This document shows, piece by piece, positions 48,233 through 60,074 of a DNA stretch of 64,000 nucleotides. The stretch spans positions 216,010,066 to 216,074,065 of the forward strand of contig NC_073313.1 in NCBI RefSeq assembly GCF_027595985.1, read 5' to 3'. Numbering within the stretch: the stretch's first letter is position 1; every line of letters begins with the position of its first letter. A program made the position numbers and the translations under genes. This stretch comes from Sorex araneus (lineage: Eukaryota > Chordata > Mammalia > Eulipotyphla > Soricidae). The notes beneath the pieces were generated by a model, which saw nothing but the letters and a program-made list of their open reading frames with translations, had not been told where the DNA came from and did not search any database.

Positions 48233-49971
48233 ATTTTTTTAAATTTTTTTATTTTTTTTCTTTTTTTTCAGTTTTTTTTTTAATTTAAATTTTATTGAAT
48301 CACCATGTGGAGGGTTACATAGTTCTCAGGATTATGTCAGTTATACAATACTCAAACACCCTTCTCTTCACCCGTGCCCATATTCCATCACCAACCACCC
48401 CATTAAACCTCCCGCCCCCTCCCGCCCCCCCCCAGTCCCCGCCCTTGTAAATGATAAGTTTCACTTCGTTTATGCTTTATCTTGGTTACAGTCCATGTTT
48501 CAACACATAACTCACTATTGTTGCTAGGGTTTCCCCCAAAAAAGAAAAGACAGTCCCACTGTCAAGGAAGCATTTGATGGCTCTCCATTGCTGAGAATGT
48601 AGAGATATTAAGTCCCGCTGTTTGTTACATAACTTTTCTATTTTTTTTCCCCCCTCGTCCCACGCCACAGAGATCACGCCTGTTTAGTAATCACCACGCT
48701 GCCTGACAAAGGGAAAACAAACCAAAAAAGATGGTTATTTCCCGTCATCAGCCGGCGTGGGGCTCTGGCTTAGTTGATAGCCTGGTAGAATGTCTGCAAG
48801 CAGTTTCTGGAATGAAAGGTAATACGCTGGTATCGGCCCCGGCTCGAGATTCCACCAGTGTTCCGCTGTTCCAAGTACATAATAATTTATTCCCTTGTAT
48901 CCCATTCCCACGCCACCAGGTCCGTGTCAGCTTAATGGACATCATACTATGGTTAACGCCACGCCGCGTTTCTTCCCGAGAAAGAAGGATATTTCTTCTC
49001 AGCCGGCGTGGGGATATGGCTTAGTTTAGTCTATAGAGATGGCTACCACTTTGGTAGCCTTCAATATTTCAGCAAAAGACTTACTATTCTTGTTAGGATT
49101 TCCCACCAAAGTCTGACCCGTTAAGAAGGAACCATTTCATATTGGTGATGATTAAATGACAATAGGTTGCGCGGCCATGGCAGCGGCCTCGAGGCTTTGA
49201 ATTTCTGTATAAAGTCCAGGGAAAGTACAGCCAGAAATTACACGTCGCTACAAACTTTAACCCTATTATGGTCCCCCCAAAGTCCAACCCATTACAAAGG
49301 AACCATTTCATATTGCTGATGATTAGATGACATTAGGCTGCCGAGGCCGCGCGGTTTTGGGTTTCTATATAAAGTCCAGGGAAAATTCTGCCTAAAATTC
49401 TATCGTTACAATCTTTTACCCTTCAGCAAAGAACTCAGTACTATTGTTTGGAGTTTCCCCCCACGGTAAGCCCTGCCAAAAAGGAACATTTACACGTTGC
49501 TGACAATCAAGAGATATTAGGTTGGATTTCTATATGAAGTCTGAGGAAAATTCTTTTGGTAATTGCATCACTTGCTGGCAGTGCCTGGGCCAGAAGCTCC
49601 GAGCACACAGTTTGGAGGCATTTTGGGGGCGCCGCTCATGTCCAAAGTGGTTCAGTTGCCTCCGGGGTCGATCTCGCGCGGGGCCGCAAAGGAGCGTCCC
49701 CACATGGCTCTGTGCTTAAATGTCGGCCGGCACAGGGCGGATCCGGAAGTCCCGCCCCATCGGCTTTCCCGGGCTTCCTGTAGAGTCTAAAAATCGGCTA
49801 TAGCCTCGCTCCGTTCAAAAAGAAAGAATTGAGAGAGAAAAGAGCATACCCTGCCGGCAGCGCCTGGGCCAGAAGCTCCGAGCACACAGTTTGGAGGCAT
49901 TTTGGGGGCGCCGCTCGTGTCCAAAGTGGTTCAGTTGCCTCCGGGGTCGATCTCGAGCAGGGCTGGAAAGG
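48233..49971 (-). mobile_element. GC-rich composite retroposon with L1-like tail, copy 2 (longer)
   Basis: This is a second copy of the element at 4883-6354, with the same order of segments and only scattered differences. Target duplications 'caattcttgcta' lie at 48221-48232 and 49972-49983. It lacks a roughly 30-bp segment near 49524 that copy 1 has ('gctgctatcacagccgcgtg'). It extends about 270 bp further at its own 5' end (49722-49971), including a GC-box/ETS-like 'ggcgggacttccggatccgc' on the minus strand near 49750. The block at about 49574-49690 recurs at about 49852-49965, so the 5' end is a tandem pair. It keeps more CpG than copy 1, which suggests a younger insertion. Confidence 0.78.
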
Positions 49972-49983
49972 CAATTCTTGCTA

Positions 49984-50319
49984 TTTTAAAATTAGATATT
50001 TTACTTGGAAGGATATAGAGTCACAGAGATGATAGACATGAATAAATAAGTTTCAAGTAGAACCTCAGATATAGAAAGCAAATTGAAATCTTTCCATAGT
50101 TATCTAAATACGCTGTAATACCTAAAATGTTACCAGGTTGCTCTTGGAAAAGAAAATGAGGTGTTTAGCCAAGGGAAGCTGCAGATGTCACACCATTTAT
50201 AAATGTCAGAAATGGATTGAACTGTACTCCCATGGTTCCTTGTACAGAAAAAAATTATTATTGCACAAAGATTTTCTTTCATGTGTTATTTTTTTAAGAG
50301 AATGGTCTCATGATTTAAC
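49984..50319. other. Intronic DNA, no feature seen
   Basis: Short single-copy stretch between two retroelements. Confidence 0.45.
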
Positions 50320-51136
50320 TTTGTATTGTAAAGCCAATCACAACAATAAAATTGAAGCAGTAACTAAAATTTCCTCAATATCAAAAGTCCTGGCCCAGAT
50401 GGTTTTATCAGTGAATTTTATTAAACTTTCAAAAACTTACTATCTTTGCTCCACAAGCTCTTCAAAAATATTGAGACAGGAATTTATTCTAATAGTTTCT
50501 ATGAAGCCATTACAAGATTACCCAAAGCAGATAGATACTACTGCAAAAGAAAATCTACCTGTTGAGCTATTATTTTTTTCTGTTGAGATTTTTGATGTAA
50601 AAACACTCAACAAAATCATAGCTAGCCAAATCCAACAGCTTATCAAAGAGATCACACATCACAGTCAAATGGAGACATAAATATAAAAATTATGTGATTT
50701 TATCAATTGATGCAAAGAAGGTTTTGACAAGATCCAACATCCATTCATGATAAAAACCCAGGCAAAAGGCAAGAATGTCCACTAAATCACTATTGTTCAA
50801 TATAGTTTTAGAAATCCTAGAAATAGCAATCAGGCAAAAGGCAAAAGAATCAAAGGGACTCAAACTGGAAAGGAAGAAGTCAAATTACCACTATTTGCAT
50901 ATGGCATAGTCAAATACAAGAAGATCCTAAAGAATCTACTAAAGGCTTCTAGAAACAATAAACCTATACTGCACTGTAGCTAACTATAAAGTGAACATAA
51001 AACAATCTGTCACCATGAACAAGAAAAGAGAGGATAGAGTCTACTCCATTCACAATTGTGTCCAAAAACAAGTACTTGGGAATAAACTTAATAAAGAATG
51101 TGAAATATATACCACAAATACTTAATAATATGTAAG

Positions 51137-51310
51137 AGTGCCAGAGCAATAGTACAACAGGCAGGGTACTTGCCTTACATGCAACCAACCTGGGTTTGAT
51201 TCTCTACATCACGTATCGTTCCTTAAGTCCTGCTAGGAGTGATCCCTAAGCACAGAGCCAGGAGTAAGCCTTGAGCACCATCAGGTGTGACTCAAAATGA
51301 AAAAAAATTA
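51137..51310 (+). mobile_element. SOR-type SINE, short-body form, nested in L1
   Basis: 'gtgccagagcaatagtacaa' head, B box 'gggtttgattct' and end 'caccatcaggtgtgactc' plus A-rich tail. Confidence 0.82.
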
Positions 51311-52321
51311 AGAAAAAATATTTAAAGATATAGAAAAATATACAAGACCTTAGGAAGTGGGAAAATACCCCATGTTCTTGGATTAGAATAAAAAGTATTG
51401 CCAAAACTTCTATCCTACCTAACTTACTATATAGTAATGGAATCCTAGCCCAAATCCTAATTATATTCTTCAAGAATGTGGAAGAGTCGATAGTAATGTA
51501 TGTATTGAAACATAAAACGCCCTAAATAGCCAAAGCCATATGGAGAAATAAGAAATTGGGTGTTATCTCATTACATACTTACTTTGAAACCTTACTATAA
51601 AGCTATAGTGATCAAAACAATATAGTACCGGAATAAGGATAGACTGGCCAACAGGTGAGAATTGAATACCTAAAGACAACCCTCCATATCTATGTTCAAC
51701 TAAATTTTAACAAAGAAGCTAAGCACATGGAGTGAAGTAACGATGGCCTCTTCAAAAAGTTGTGCTGGGAAAACAGGCTAGCCACATGTAAATAAAAACA
51801 AACAAACCAAAACTGGATCCATATCTCACACCTTACACAAAAGTCAACACAAAATGGATTAAGGATCCTGAGAGACCATAATTTGTACAATGCATTGAAG
51901 AAAATATGGCAGAACACCACAGGATTGGTGGATGTTTTTAGTGATACGGTGAGTGCAACAGAAACAAAAGTAAACACATGGAATTTAATCATACTAAAAC
52001 AGTTTCTGCCTGGCTAAAAGAAAATGCAAGCTGTATTGTCTGACACTAATACAAGTGGCGTGCCACAAAAAATGGAAATAGTCTGTCTGGGCAGGGACAT
52101 GGTGAAAAAAGAACTCTCCTCCACTTCTGGTGGGATGGTTGCCTGTTTCAACCCCTATGCAAACCAGTATGGAGGTTTCTCAGAAAAGTAAGAATCGAGG
52201 TGCCAACAATTCCACTGGCAATTTCACTTCTTGATATCCACCCCCAGGACCAAAAAAAATATTCTATCAAAATGATATATGCATACCACTATTTATTGTA
52301 CAATTCAAACAATAGCAAAGG

Positions 52322-52566
52322 TAGCATTGTCGTCCTGTTGTTCATCGATTTGCTCAAATGGGCACCAGTAACGTCTCCATTGTGAGACTTGTTGTTACTG
52401 TTTTTGGCATATTGAATACGCCACGGGTAGCTTGCCAGGCTCTGCCTTGAGGGCGGGATACTCTTGGTAGCCTGCCGGACTCTCCGAGAGGGACAAAGGA
52501 ATCAAAACCGGGTCAGCAGCCTACAAGGCAAGCGCCCTACCTGCTGTGCTGTCGCTCCAGTCCATG
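52322..52566 (-). mobile_element. SOR-type SINE, long-body form, nested in L1
   Basis: 'gcattgtcgtcctgttgttc' through 'ggcatattgaatacgccacg' to 'gctgtgctgtcgctccagtc'. The host L1 resumes just after it with 'taaatgtatggaattaat'. Confidence 0.87.
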
Positions 52567-53210
52567 GTAAATGTATGGAATTAATTTAAGTGCTCAGTAA
52601 CAGATGATTGAATAATAAAAGTATGTTATATACACACAATGGAATACTATGAAGCTGCAAGGAAGGATGAAATCATGCAATTTGCTGCAACTTGAATGGA
52701 ACTAGAGAGTACCACTGTGAGTCAATTGAACCAGAAGGAAAAATATCTGAAGATTTCACTTATTGGTGGTATATAGAAGAATATCAATAGGAGAGAATGC
52801 ATGGTTGAAAAGGGGGGAGATCCAGATTACCCGGGGCTTTTGTCACAGAAATGAAAACAATAGGGAAGGAAAGAAACAGAAAGAGTAGTAAGAAGAGAAG
52901 GACAGAAGGCAGGGACCAGGTGCTTCGAGGTCATTGGCAGTGTAGAAGTGTAGTATAGGCATATACATGTATATGTATAGTATATACATAAATATATATT
53001 TATAAACTACAGAGATAACAATACTGTGAGCATGAGATATAAACTGCAAAAATGAAACTGAAAAAATGTATCTGCCAAGGAGACTGACTTGGGTTGGCGG
53101 GTTGGGAGGAAAGTGGATACTGGTGGTGGAATTTTTGAAACGCTGTACTCCTAAACTCTTCTATGAATAAATGTAAATCATTGTGCCTTAATACTTAATA
53201 AAATATAATT

Positions 53211-53954
53211 GACATGAAGAATTATGCTTACTTTTCTTTCTTCAGAGTTTAGTTCTTGGCATTAGTGCAGCAACTATAAATAGCCTTTGGGCAAAAAGGT
53301 GATTAATATATTTCTGACTAATTCTAAAATGTTGTTCCCACTCATTTCATTGTATTTTCAAAAGCATCTCTATTTATTGCTTATTCATATACAAAGGGAG
53401 AGTGACTCAGTAGTGAAAGGGAGAAAAGATTCTCCTAAACAAGTCTGTTCAAGAAAAAATGTTACAAACGTGTAGCTGCACAACAAATTTCAATATGTTT
53501 TAAATTTATTAGGTGGAACACAACTTCTTTTTCCCTTTCTAGACTCTATAACTGAAATCTATTTTTATATTAAGGATTAAACTGATCTTGCCTAATTTGA
53601 AATCATTGTTTTACTATTCAATATTTGATTTGCCAATCTTTTGTAAATTGAAGACAATGAAAAGTGTTGAAGTTTTTGTTGAAGGATTATATGGATAAAC
53701 TGTATTAAAACTTTTGGTATGCTTCTGATGCAAAGCAAATACTCTAAATACTAGTTATCAAAGCAGTAATATTTGCTCCTCTTGTCCCTGTGCATACTTA
53801 AAATTTATGAGCACTTTAGAAATTATTGCACAGAAATTCTAGTATTTAATTTTGATTCTCAATGCAATTTTTAGTATTTTGGCAGTTGGAATAATATTTT
53901 GTAATGTAATCATCAGAAAATTATCCTTAAGGTATTTTGTTTGTTCATTTCTTC
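53211..53954. other. Single-copy intronic DNA
   Basis: The short frame at 53287-53475 contains a chance 'SPKQ' string but lacks splice context and the rest of the PPP1R1C exon, so I do not call an exon here. Confidence 0.45.
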
Positions 53955-54117
53955 ATTTTGGATCACACCCAGCTGGTACTCAGGGCATACTCCTAACTCT
54001 GCACTCAGACATCACTCCTGGTGAGCTTAGAGGACCATATGTAGTGCTAGGAATCGAACTCAGGCCAGCCACATGCAAGCAAGCACCCTATCCACTGTAC
54101 GTACTATTGCTCCTACT
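53955..54117 (-). mobile_element. SOR-type SINE, short-body form
   Basis: 'ggatcacacccagctggtac' and 'gaatcgaactcaggccagcc'; the head carries a 'gtacgtac' duplication. Confidence 0.75.
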
Positions 54118-54375
54118 TTGATCATCAAGATATTTCTATGCATTCAGCTGTCAACATTTAGAATTTTTTAATTTATTGAGAACAAATGGCAATGTAATAA
54201 ATATATCATATAATGAAGCATTTGTCATAGATACATATCAGACACTTCTAAGTTATTTTAAAATTATTGACAGTATTTTGGTGTGTATATATTTAATATT
54301 AGATGTGTATTAAGGATTTTCATTAATATGTTGTGTTTTCAAGAAAGTCACTTGAATATTTTGGTGGTTCTTTTT

Positions 54376-54535
54376 CAGGAGTGTCACACCCAGTGATGCT
54401 CAGAGATTACTCCTATCTCTATACTTAGAATTTACTTCTGGCAGCGCTCATAAGACCATAACAGATGTGGGCATTGAACCCTGAGTTTGCCGCATGCAAG
54501 GCAAACACCCTACTCTCTGTGCTATCACTCTGGCC
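54376..54535 (-). mobile_element. SOR-type SINE, short-body form
   Basis: 'gtcacacccagtgatgctca' to 'gtgctatcactctggcc'; moderately diverged. Confidence 0.78.
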
Positions 54536-54629
54536 TTGGTAAAGTCACTTGAGACCTGTATTTTTACCTGTTGAAATATATTACTAAGAAGTATCTTTTT
54601 TTATGTTTTCAGAAAACACATAACGATGA

Positions 54630-54813
54630 GTGGCTGGAGCGATAGCACAGTGGGTAGGTCATTTGTCTTGCACGCAGCTGACCCAGGTTCGATTCCCAGC
54701 ATCCCATATGGTTCCCCAAGCACCGCCAAGAGTAATTCCTGGGTTCATGAGCCAGAAGTAACCCCTGTGCAACACCGGGTGTGACCCAAAAAGCAAAAAA
54801 AGAGAAACAAAAA
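54630..54813 (+). mobile_element. SOR-type SINE, young short-body copy
   Basis: 'ggctggagcgatagcacagt' with an intact B box. Flanks 'cataacgatga' and 'cataaagatga' look like its target duplication. It lies inverted to the copy 95 bp to the left. Confidence 0.9.
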
Positions 54814-55731
54814 ACCCATAAAGATGAATAAGAAGTATATAGTAACAAAAGTTTCAGAGTTGTATGTATTTGTAAGAGTTATATTTGGGGCTATAATTTC
54901 AAAGTTGAGGCTTGAATCTAAAATACAATAAAAGATACACATAAGATAGACTTTATATACTTTATGACTAAAAAGGGTATTCACAGTTAAGATGCTTTAA
55001 TATTAGGTCAATTTTCTCATATGCTGTTCTTCAATTTTAATATTCTTAATATTTTCTACAAGCAAAATTCTTCTCATAGAACAATCTGTAAGCGTTAGTA
55101 AAAAAAATTGAAGATAAGATTAGTAACAAGAAAGTACCTATCCTATTACTTTAAGTTCTTTAGCTCATTAAAATTTCTTAAAGCAATTTTTTCAAATTTT
55201 TATTGGGAAAATTATAGGTCTTAATTTCTGTGATGTCAGTTAGTAAAAAATTTCACATTTTGTGACATCATGTCTTTGAAATTTCTCATTTCTTGAAAAC
55301 TTGCATTGTTGTCTACACATTTGTAAAAGGAGTCACCTCCTCCAGTCTTTACTGATTGATTTGGGATAAGATATGCCTTCTGTCAGACCTGTTTATTATC
55401 CTGAGACTCTTTCATTACTAAGTAAACTTTGTGTAAGAAATATCTATTGTCAGTCTTGTAGTTATCTAGAGGTTTTCTCATTCATTTTTGTTTGTCTGTC
55501 TGCTCCACGCACTTCCTCTTCCTCTTGGAGGAGGAAGCCAGAAATCTTAAGATTTTAACCTCCCAAGATCTCACAGGGTCACACTGGATATTTGGAGTTT
55601 CCATTTGATTTCCCTATACCAATGTTGAATGAATGCTCAAGTTTGTGTGTTTACATTCAGTCATAGAATCCAGCCAGTGTTTTGTGTTGTCTCATAAATA
55701 GCTGCAGAAGGTTGCTTTTACTGTCCTTTGT

Positions 55732-55733
<2 letters not shown>

Positions 55734-55768
<35 letters not shown>
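55734..55768. repeat. (TG)n microsatellite
   Basis: About 17 perfect TG units. Confidence 0.97.
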
Positions 55769-55770
<2 letters not shown>

Positions 55771-56250
55771 TACAGGGCCTGACTTCTGTATGTCATTTGT
55801 GAGTATCTCAGGTGCTGCATCCCTAGTACTTTGTGGAAAGGTTTCCTGATGAAACTACTAATCAATAACACCCTTTCATGTCCATCCTAGAGTCCTGGCT
55901 GCAGTTCTCCTAACTGTGCCCCATCCTTTATTAATTCAGGGCACTTCTAGATTTGGGGTGAGTTGGGACAAAAAGTGCAATGCTTTGGCAGCAACTTGGA
56001 GAGCCAGATGCTTACTTGTATGTTCTCACATTTCCCTAAGGAAGATATTTGCAGGTCAAGATCCTTTTGCAGAGAGGAGGTCATGATCTCTCTTAGAAGA
56101 GGGACAATGCAGGCAAAATGAAGCTCTCTTCAATGTGTGCATTCTTGGATGAGAATTTGATTTTGTGCTTACAGTGTGCAGGAATTTATTTAATGACTCC
56201 CAGATTTTTTCAAAATCACTCTCATCTATGTTTGTTGAAATTGGTGTAGG

Positions 56251-56253
<3 letters not shown>

Positions 56254-56301
<48 letters not shown>
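56254..56301. repeat. (TG)n microsatellite
   Basis: About 24 perfect TG units. Confidence 0.97.
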
Positions 56302-56302
<1 letters not shown>

Positions 56303-56548
56303 TATTAGAGTGGTGAAGGGACAGTAAAAAAAATTCCTATCTTCCCATATCAATAATGTAGCATGTAACTCTCCTTGAGTAGGAAATTGGAGTAAATATT
56401 AAGTTCTCCCACCCAACTCTAAATTTCTACATTCTTTATTTGTTCATAATATTAACTTTTTTACTATTTTATTACCACAGATATTTATCTGATTTTCTGT
56501 TGCTTCTATTTATACAAATCTATTCTATTTATAAGAATAAGTATCACA

Positions 56549-56860
56549 CTAAGGGCTGAAAATAGACTATAGACCGAACATGATGCCTACTTAATACCTT
56601 TGTAGCAAACCACAACACCCAAAAAAGAGAGAGCAAGCAAATGGGAATGCCCTGCCACAGAGGCAAAGTGGGGTGAAGGGGACAGGGTGGGGGTGGTGGG
56701 AGGGATACTGGCACCATTGGTGGTGGAAAATGGGCACTGGTGGAGGGATGGGTACTCGATCATTGTGATCATTGTATGACTGAAATGTAAGCATGAAAAC
56801 CTGTAAGTATGTAACTTTGTCACATGATGATTCACTAATAAAATTTAAAAAATTAAAAAA
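56549..56860 (+). mobile_element. Short L1-tailed insertion with 15-bp target duplication
   Basis: 'agaataagtatcaca' at 56534-56548 and 56861-56875 bounds a 312-bp insertion ending 'gattcactaataaaattt' plus A-rich tail. The interior 'ggaatgccctgccacagagg' matches 27285, so this is the common 3' end of the L1 group, either heavily 5'-truncated or a short non-autonomous derivative. Confidence 0.85.
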
Positions 56861-56875
56861 AGAATAAGTATCACA

Positions 56876-58074
56876 ACTAGAACTAGAAACATGAACTAGT
56901 TATGAGTATACTCTGAATCCTTTTCTTTGTTTGGTGTCTTGCACTATGTAATCACAGTTTTTGTTGAGTATTCCCAGAAATAATCTGCAAATGGCACTGC
57001 TCAAGCAGCACTTTGATTAAAGACTTCATTTTTATTGGATTGGCTATTTCAATCTTGCAGCAAATTGGATGTCTTGGTTATCTTTTGAAATGTTTACTGA
57101 ATATGTATGCCATTAAAATAGTAGTGTAGTGACACAATGGTTATTTTAAAAAAGAAAACAGGCACTTCACTTCTAAGTTTTCTAAAATGTCTTAAGAAAA
57201 AAAGAGTGAATCATCAAAATCACATAATTTATACAAAGCTCTGACTTATTTTCTAGAATGCAGGACCTAGAAGAGGATTTGTATAGACATACCTCACCTA
57301 GAATAAAATCCAGGAAAACAAGAATGAATGATGTAGGGAATAAAGACAGAGCAAAAATCACATCACTCATACTGCTTGGAAATGGGGCTTGATTGCTTTG
57401 AGGTTCCAAGAGAAACATAAATGCAATCTTTCTAGAATTGCCCACCTGAAGAACAAAAACACTGGAGCTTTATCTCACTGCCTCAGTTTCCCCCAATTGC
57501 AGTTTCTCTGAGAGCATTAATTCCACCTAAAATTGGTTCTCCTAGAGTTCTAGGGAAAAGAAAAAGAGTACTGTATTCCTTTTTGTTGTGGAATACAGAA
57601 AATGAGAACATTATCGCCCTTCACTGCAATAATAGAATATCTCATGCATTAATATAGAATGCCGCGCTCAGTTGTGGGTAGCAGCATTTAAGAGGAAACC
57701 CAATACAAAGAAAATGAACAGAAAATGCCTTTGTGGAAACCAAATCACAAGGACGAGCATGACTAAGGGGAAGGAGGAGTTTTAATAGAGGGCACAAGAA
57801 TGTCCCAAGAGTACCTCTGGACACCAATGAGTGTGGGCACCAAACAAACAAAAATAAAAAAGTGGGCAAAAGAAATACAGAGGGAAATAGAAAGATGACA
57901 TGGATGGAGTATACGAGAATAAGAATTTCACTCAAAGATGAAGTGGAGCTTTTCTGGAAAGGCAGCTGTAACTGGAATCAAGGTTGGGATGATGGATTTT
58001 TGAACAGGGTTTTTGAACCATCTTTATATAGTGATATTTAAGAAAACTTTAAAAGAATATTTAAAACAATTCCT
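56876..58074. other. Intronic DNA, mostly single-copy
   Basis: A possible SINE-tail scrap ('caccaatgagtgtgggcacc', about 57820-57860) is the only repeat-like patch. Confidence 0.4.
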
Positions 58075-58160
58075 TGAGGCCAGCATATAGTTCAGTAGTA
58101 GAATCTATGTCTTGCATGCTTGAGATCTGCGTATTTCATCTCTAGCACTGAACAAACAAA
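58075..58160 (+). mobile_element. Tiny tRNA-SINE-like fragment
   Basis: 'aggccagcatatagttcagt' and 'tgtcttgcatgcttgagatc' resemble a SINE head with a (CAAA)-type tail; the body is missing. Confidence 0.45.
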
Positions 58161-58171
58161 CAATAAACAAA

Positions 58172-58352
58172 TGGGGTTAGATTTATAGTACAACTAGTAG
58201 AGCATTTGTCTTGCATGAGGCTGACCTATGTTCAATCCCTGGCACCCCATATGGTCTCCTGAGCCTTGCCAGGAATGATTCCTGAGTCAGGGAAAGAGCC
58301 AGGAGTAAGCCTGATCACTGCCATGTGTGGCCCCAAAACAAAATAACCAAAC
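58172..58352 (+). mobile_element. SOR-type SINE, short-body form
   Basis: 'ggggttagatttatagtaca' then 'catttgtcttgcatgaggct' and 'ccccatatggtctcctgagc'. A small insertion, 'tcagggaaagagccaggag', lies in the body. Confidence 0.78.
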
Positions 58353-58458
58353 AAAAACACCTTTTCCCCTACACTTTAAAATTATAAATGCAATTAAAAC
58401 AATGAACCATCAGAGAAACCAAAGAAAAAATAACCAGTAAAGAGATGATAATCAATGG

Positions 58459-58610
58459 GATCTGGAGCAATATAGTACAGTGGGTAGGATGTTTGCCTTG
58501 AATGTGGCAATACCCTTCTGGTTGTTCTCTGATTTCTCCAGAAGTGATCTCTGAGCATAGTGTCAGGAGTAAGCACTGAACAAAGCCGGGTGTGCTGACA
58601 CCCCCTCTCC
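58459..58610 (+). mobile_element. SOR-type SINE with internal deletion
   Basis: 'ggatctggagcaatatagta' and 'gccgggtgtgctgacac' are the ends. The B-box region has been lost between them. Confidence 0.7.
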
Positions 58611-59080
58611 ATCTGAAATGATGATAGTCAAATATTTGTGCTGTAAAAGAACTCACAAATCAGAACCTCTTTTTTTCAGTTCAAATTTAAATTTAGATTT
58701 AAAAACGCATTTGGTCAACCACTTCATATTCAAATTTTTATGAGTGGAAGTAAATTTGAGCCATCTGTTTCTACATTATTTTTGTAAAACTACCAACTTT
58801 TTTTACTAGAATTGATTTCAAGGAATATTCTGATATTCTCAACTTTCCTGATATTCCTAGTTTTAAGAGTAGCTTTATTCATTATAGAGTAGCTTTATTC
58901 ATTATATGCATAAAATGTACCCCTGAATTGTTTCCAACAACTATAAAGTAATAATTAAGATTAGAATTTCTTCATTAACATTTCAAGCTGGACGATCATG
59001 TTTAATATTTAAAGTTATGGTAGATCTATATTTTAGAAATTCACCTTTACATTTTATTATACTAATACTTTTCATATTTT
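58611..59080. other. A+T-rich intronic DNA with a 20-bp tandem duplication
   Basis: 'agagtagctttattcattat' occurs twice head-to-tail at 58866-58885 and 58886-58905 without mismatch. Nothing else was seen. Confidence 0.6.
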
Positions 59081-59090
59081 GTGAATTAAG

Positions 59091-59336
59091 GGGCTGGAGC
59101 GATAGCACAGTGGGTAGGGCATTTACCTTGCACCCTGGCTGACCCGAGTTCTATTCCTTTGCCCCTCTCGGAGAGCCTGGCAAGCTACCAAGAGTATCTC
59201 CCCCAGATGGCAGAGCCTGGCAAGCTACCTGTGGCATATTCAATATGCCAAAAAAATTAACAGCAAATCTCACAGTGGAGATGTTACTGGTGCTCACTCG
59301 AGCAAATTGATGATGAGCAACAGGATGACAGTGACA
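59091..59336 (+). mobile_element. SOR-type SINE, long-body form, with 10-bp target duplication
   Basis: 'gtgaattaag' at 59081-59090 and 59337-59346 fixes the limits. The head is near consensus, and the tail ends 'ggatgacagtgaca' without a poly-A run. Confidence 0.92.
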
Positions 59337-59346
59337 GTGAATTAAG

Positions 59347-59894
59347 ATGATTCTTATTAAATGAGATTTGCTTAGAAAGATGTGAGGGGAGAAAAAGAGA
59401 GGAAGTATGTGTTCAAGAGAGAATATAGGCTTTTCCGGAGTGGAAAAACAGACAGATGCAGGCAAGCAGGATATGTGTTCAAGGGAGAACACCATCTTGA
59501 AAAGCTGCATTTTATTATGTTTTAGTACAGAATTTTTACTTTTCTTCCTGACTTGTACAAGTTGCAGAACAGTTTTCATAATTTGCTATTAGTTTTAACA
59601 ACCACTGTGATAAAATAAAAAAATATCCTCTGGTTTAGAATCCATACTAAATATTTCAAATATGGGGAAGCAGTTATTTCTAACTCTATTATCATGGAGT
59701 TCAGCCTTAAAGAAGGTATTCTCAAAATTCTTTAACATCACCATTCAAATGATTAAGCTCTGAGTTACTTTCCTATACTTAGCCCAATCACTTTCCTAAC
59801 TTTTGCTTACAGGGTATCTGACTAATTAAAAGAATAACTTTGGAGTAACATATGTGTTAGAACAATGAAGTTTTAGTGTTTTTCGGTTTTCTAT
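59347..59894. other. Intronic DNA, no feature seen
   Basis: A repeated phrase 'atgtgttcaag..gagaa' near 59407 and 59475 is the only structure noticed. Confidence 0.4.
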
Positions 59895-60060
59895 TTGTTT
59901 GTTTTGCCTTTGGGGCCATACCTTGTGCAGCCATACCATATGCAGTGGTACTCATTGCTTATTCCTGGCTCAGGGACCAATCATATGTGATGTGGGGCAT
60001 CAAACTATTCAGATGAATTCAAGGCAAACATCTCACCCCTTTTACTATTTGTCTGGGCCC
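59895..60060 (-). mobile_element. SOR-type SINE, diverged
   Basis: 'ggggccataccttgtgcagc' (with a local 'gcagccatacc' duplication) and 'actatttgtctgggccc' are the ends. Confidence 0.65.
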
Positions 60061-60074
60061 TGAAATTTTAGTGT

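Larger units (their letters stand above)
50320..53210 (+). mobile_element. L1 LINE, 5'-truncated, ORF2 remnant and 3' UTR
   Basis: Conserved L1 order is clear: 'ctggcccagatggttttatc' (reverse-transcriptase GPDGF region, 50390), 'tcaattgatgcaaagaagg' (50703) and 'ttgttcaatatagttttaga' (50793). It continues with 'tatggagaaataagaaattg' (51539), 'acttctggtgggatggttgc' (52123) and 'ggaatactatgaagctgcaa' (52641). The 3' UTR ends 'cttaataaaatataattg' near 53210. Frameshifts and stops are frequent, so no active enzyme is encoded. SINEs at 51137 and 52322 are nested in it. Confidence 0.88.
54814..56548. other. Intronic DNA with two (TG)n arrays
   Basis: The region 55330-56200 is single-copy and less A+T-rich. 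The TG arrays at 55734-55768 and 56254-56301 are its only simple repeats. No exon found. Confidence 0.45.

Noticed and set aside
50138..50680. 180-residue plus-strand frame
   Set aside because: The second half is a decayed piece of L1 reverse transcriptase and the first half is unrelated flanking DNA; the frame is accidental.
53287..53475. Possible later PPP1R1C exon, because of an 'SPKQ' string
   Set aside because: Only four residues match, the following residues do not fit the family, and there is no suitable acceptor or donor with the right phase.
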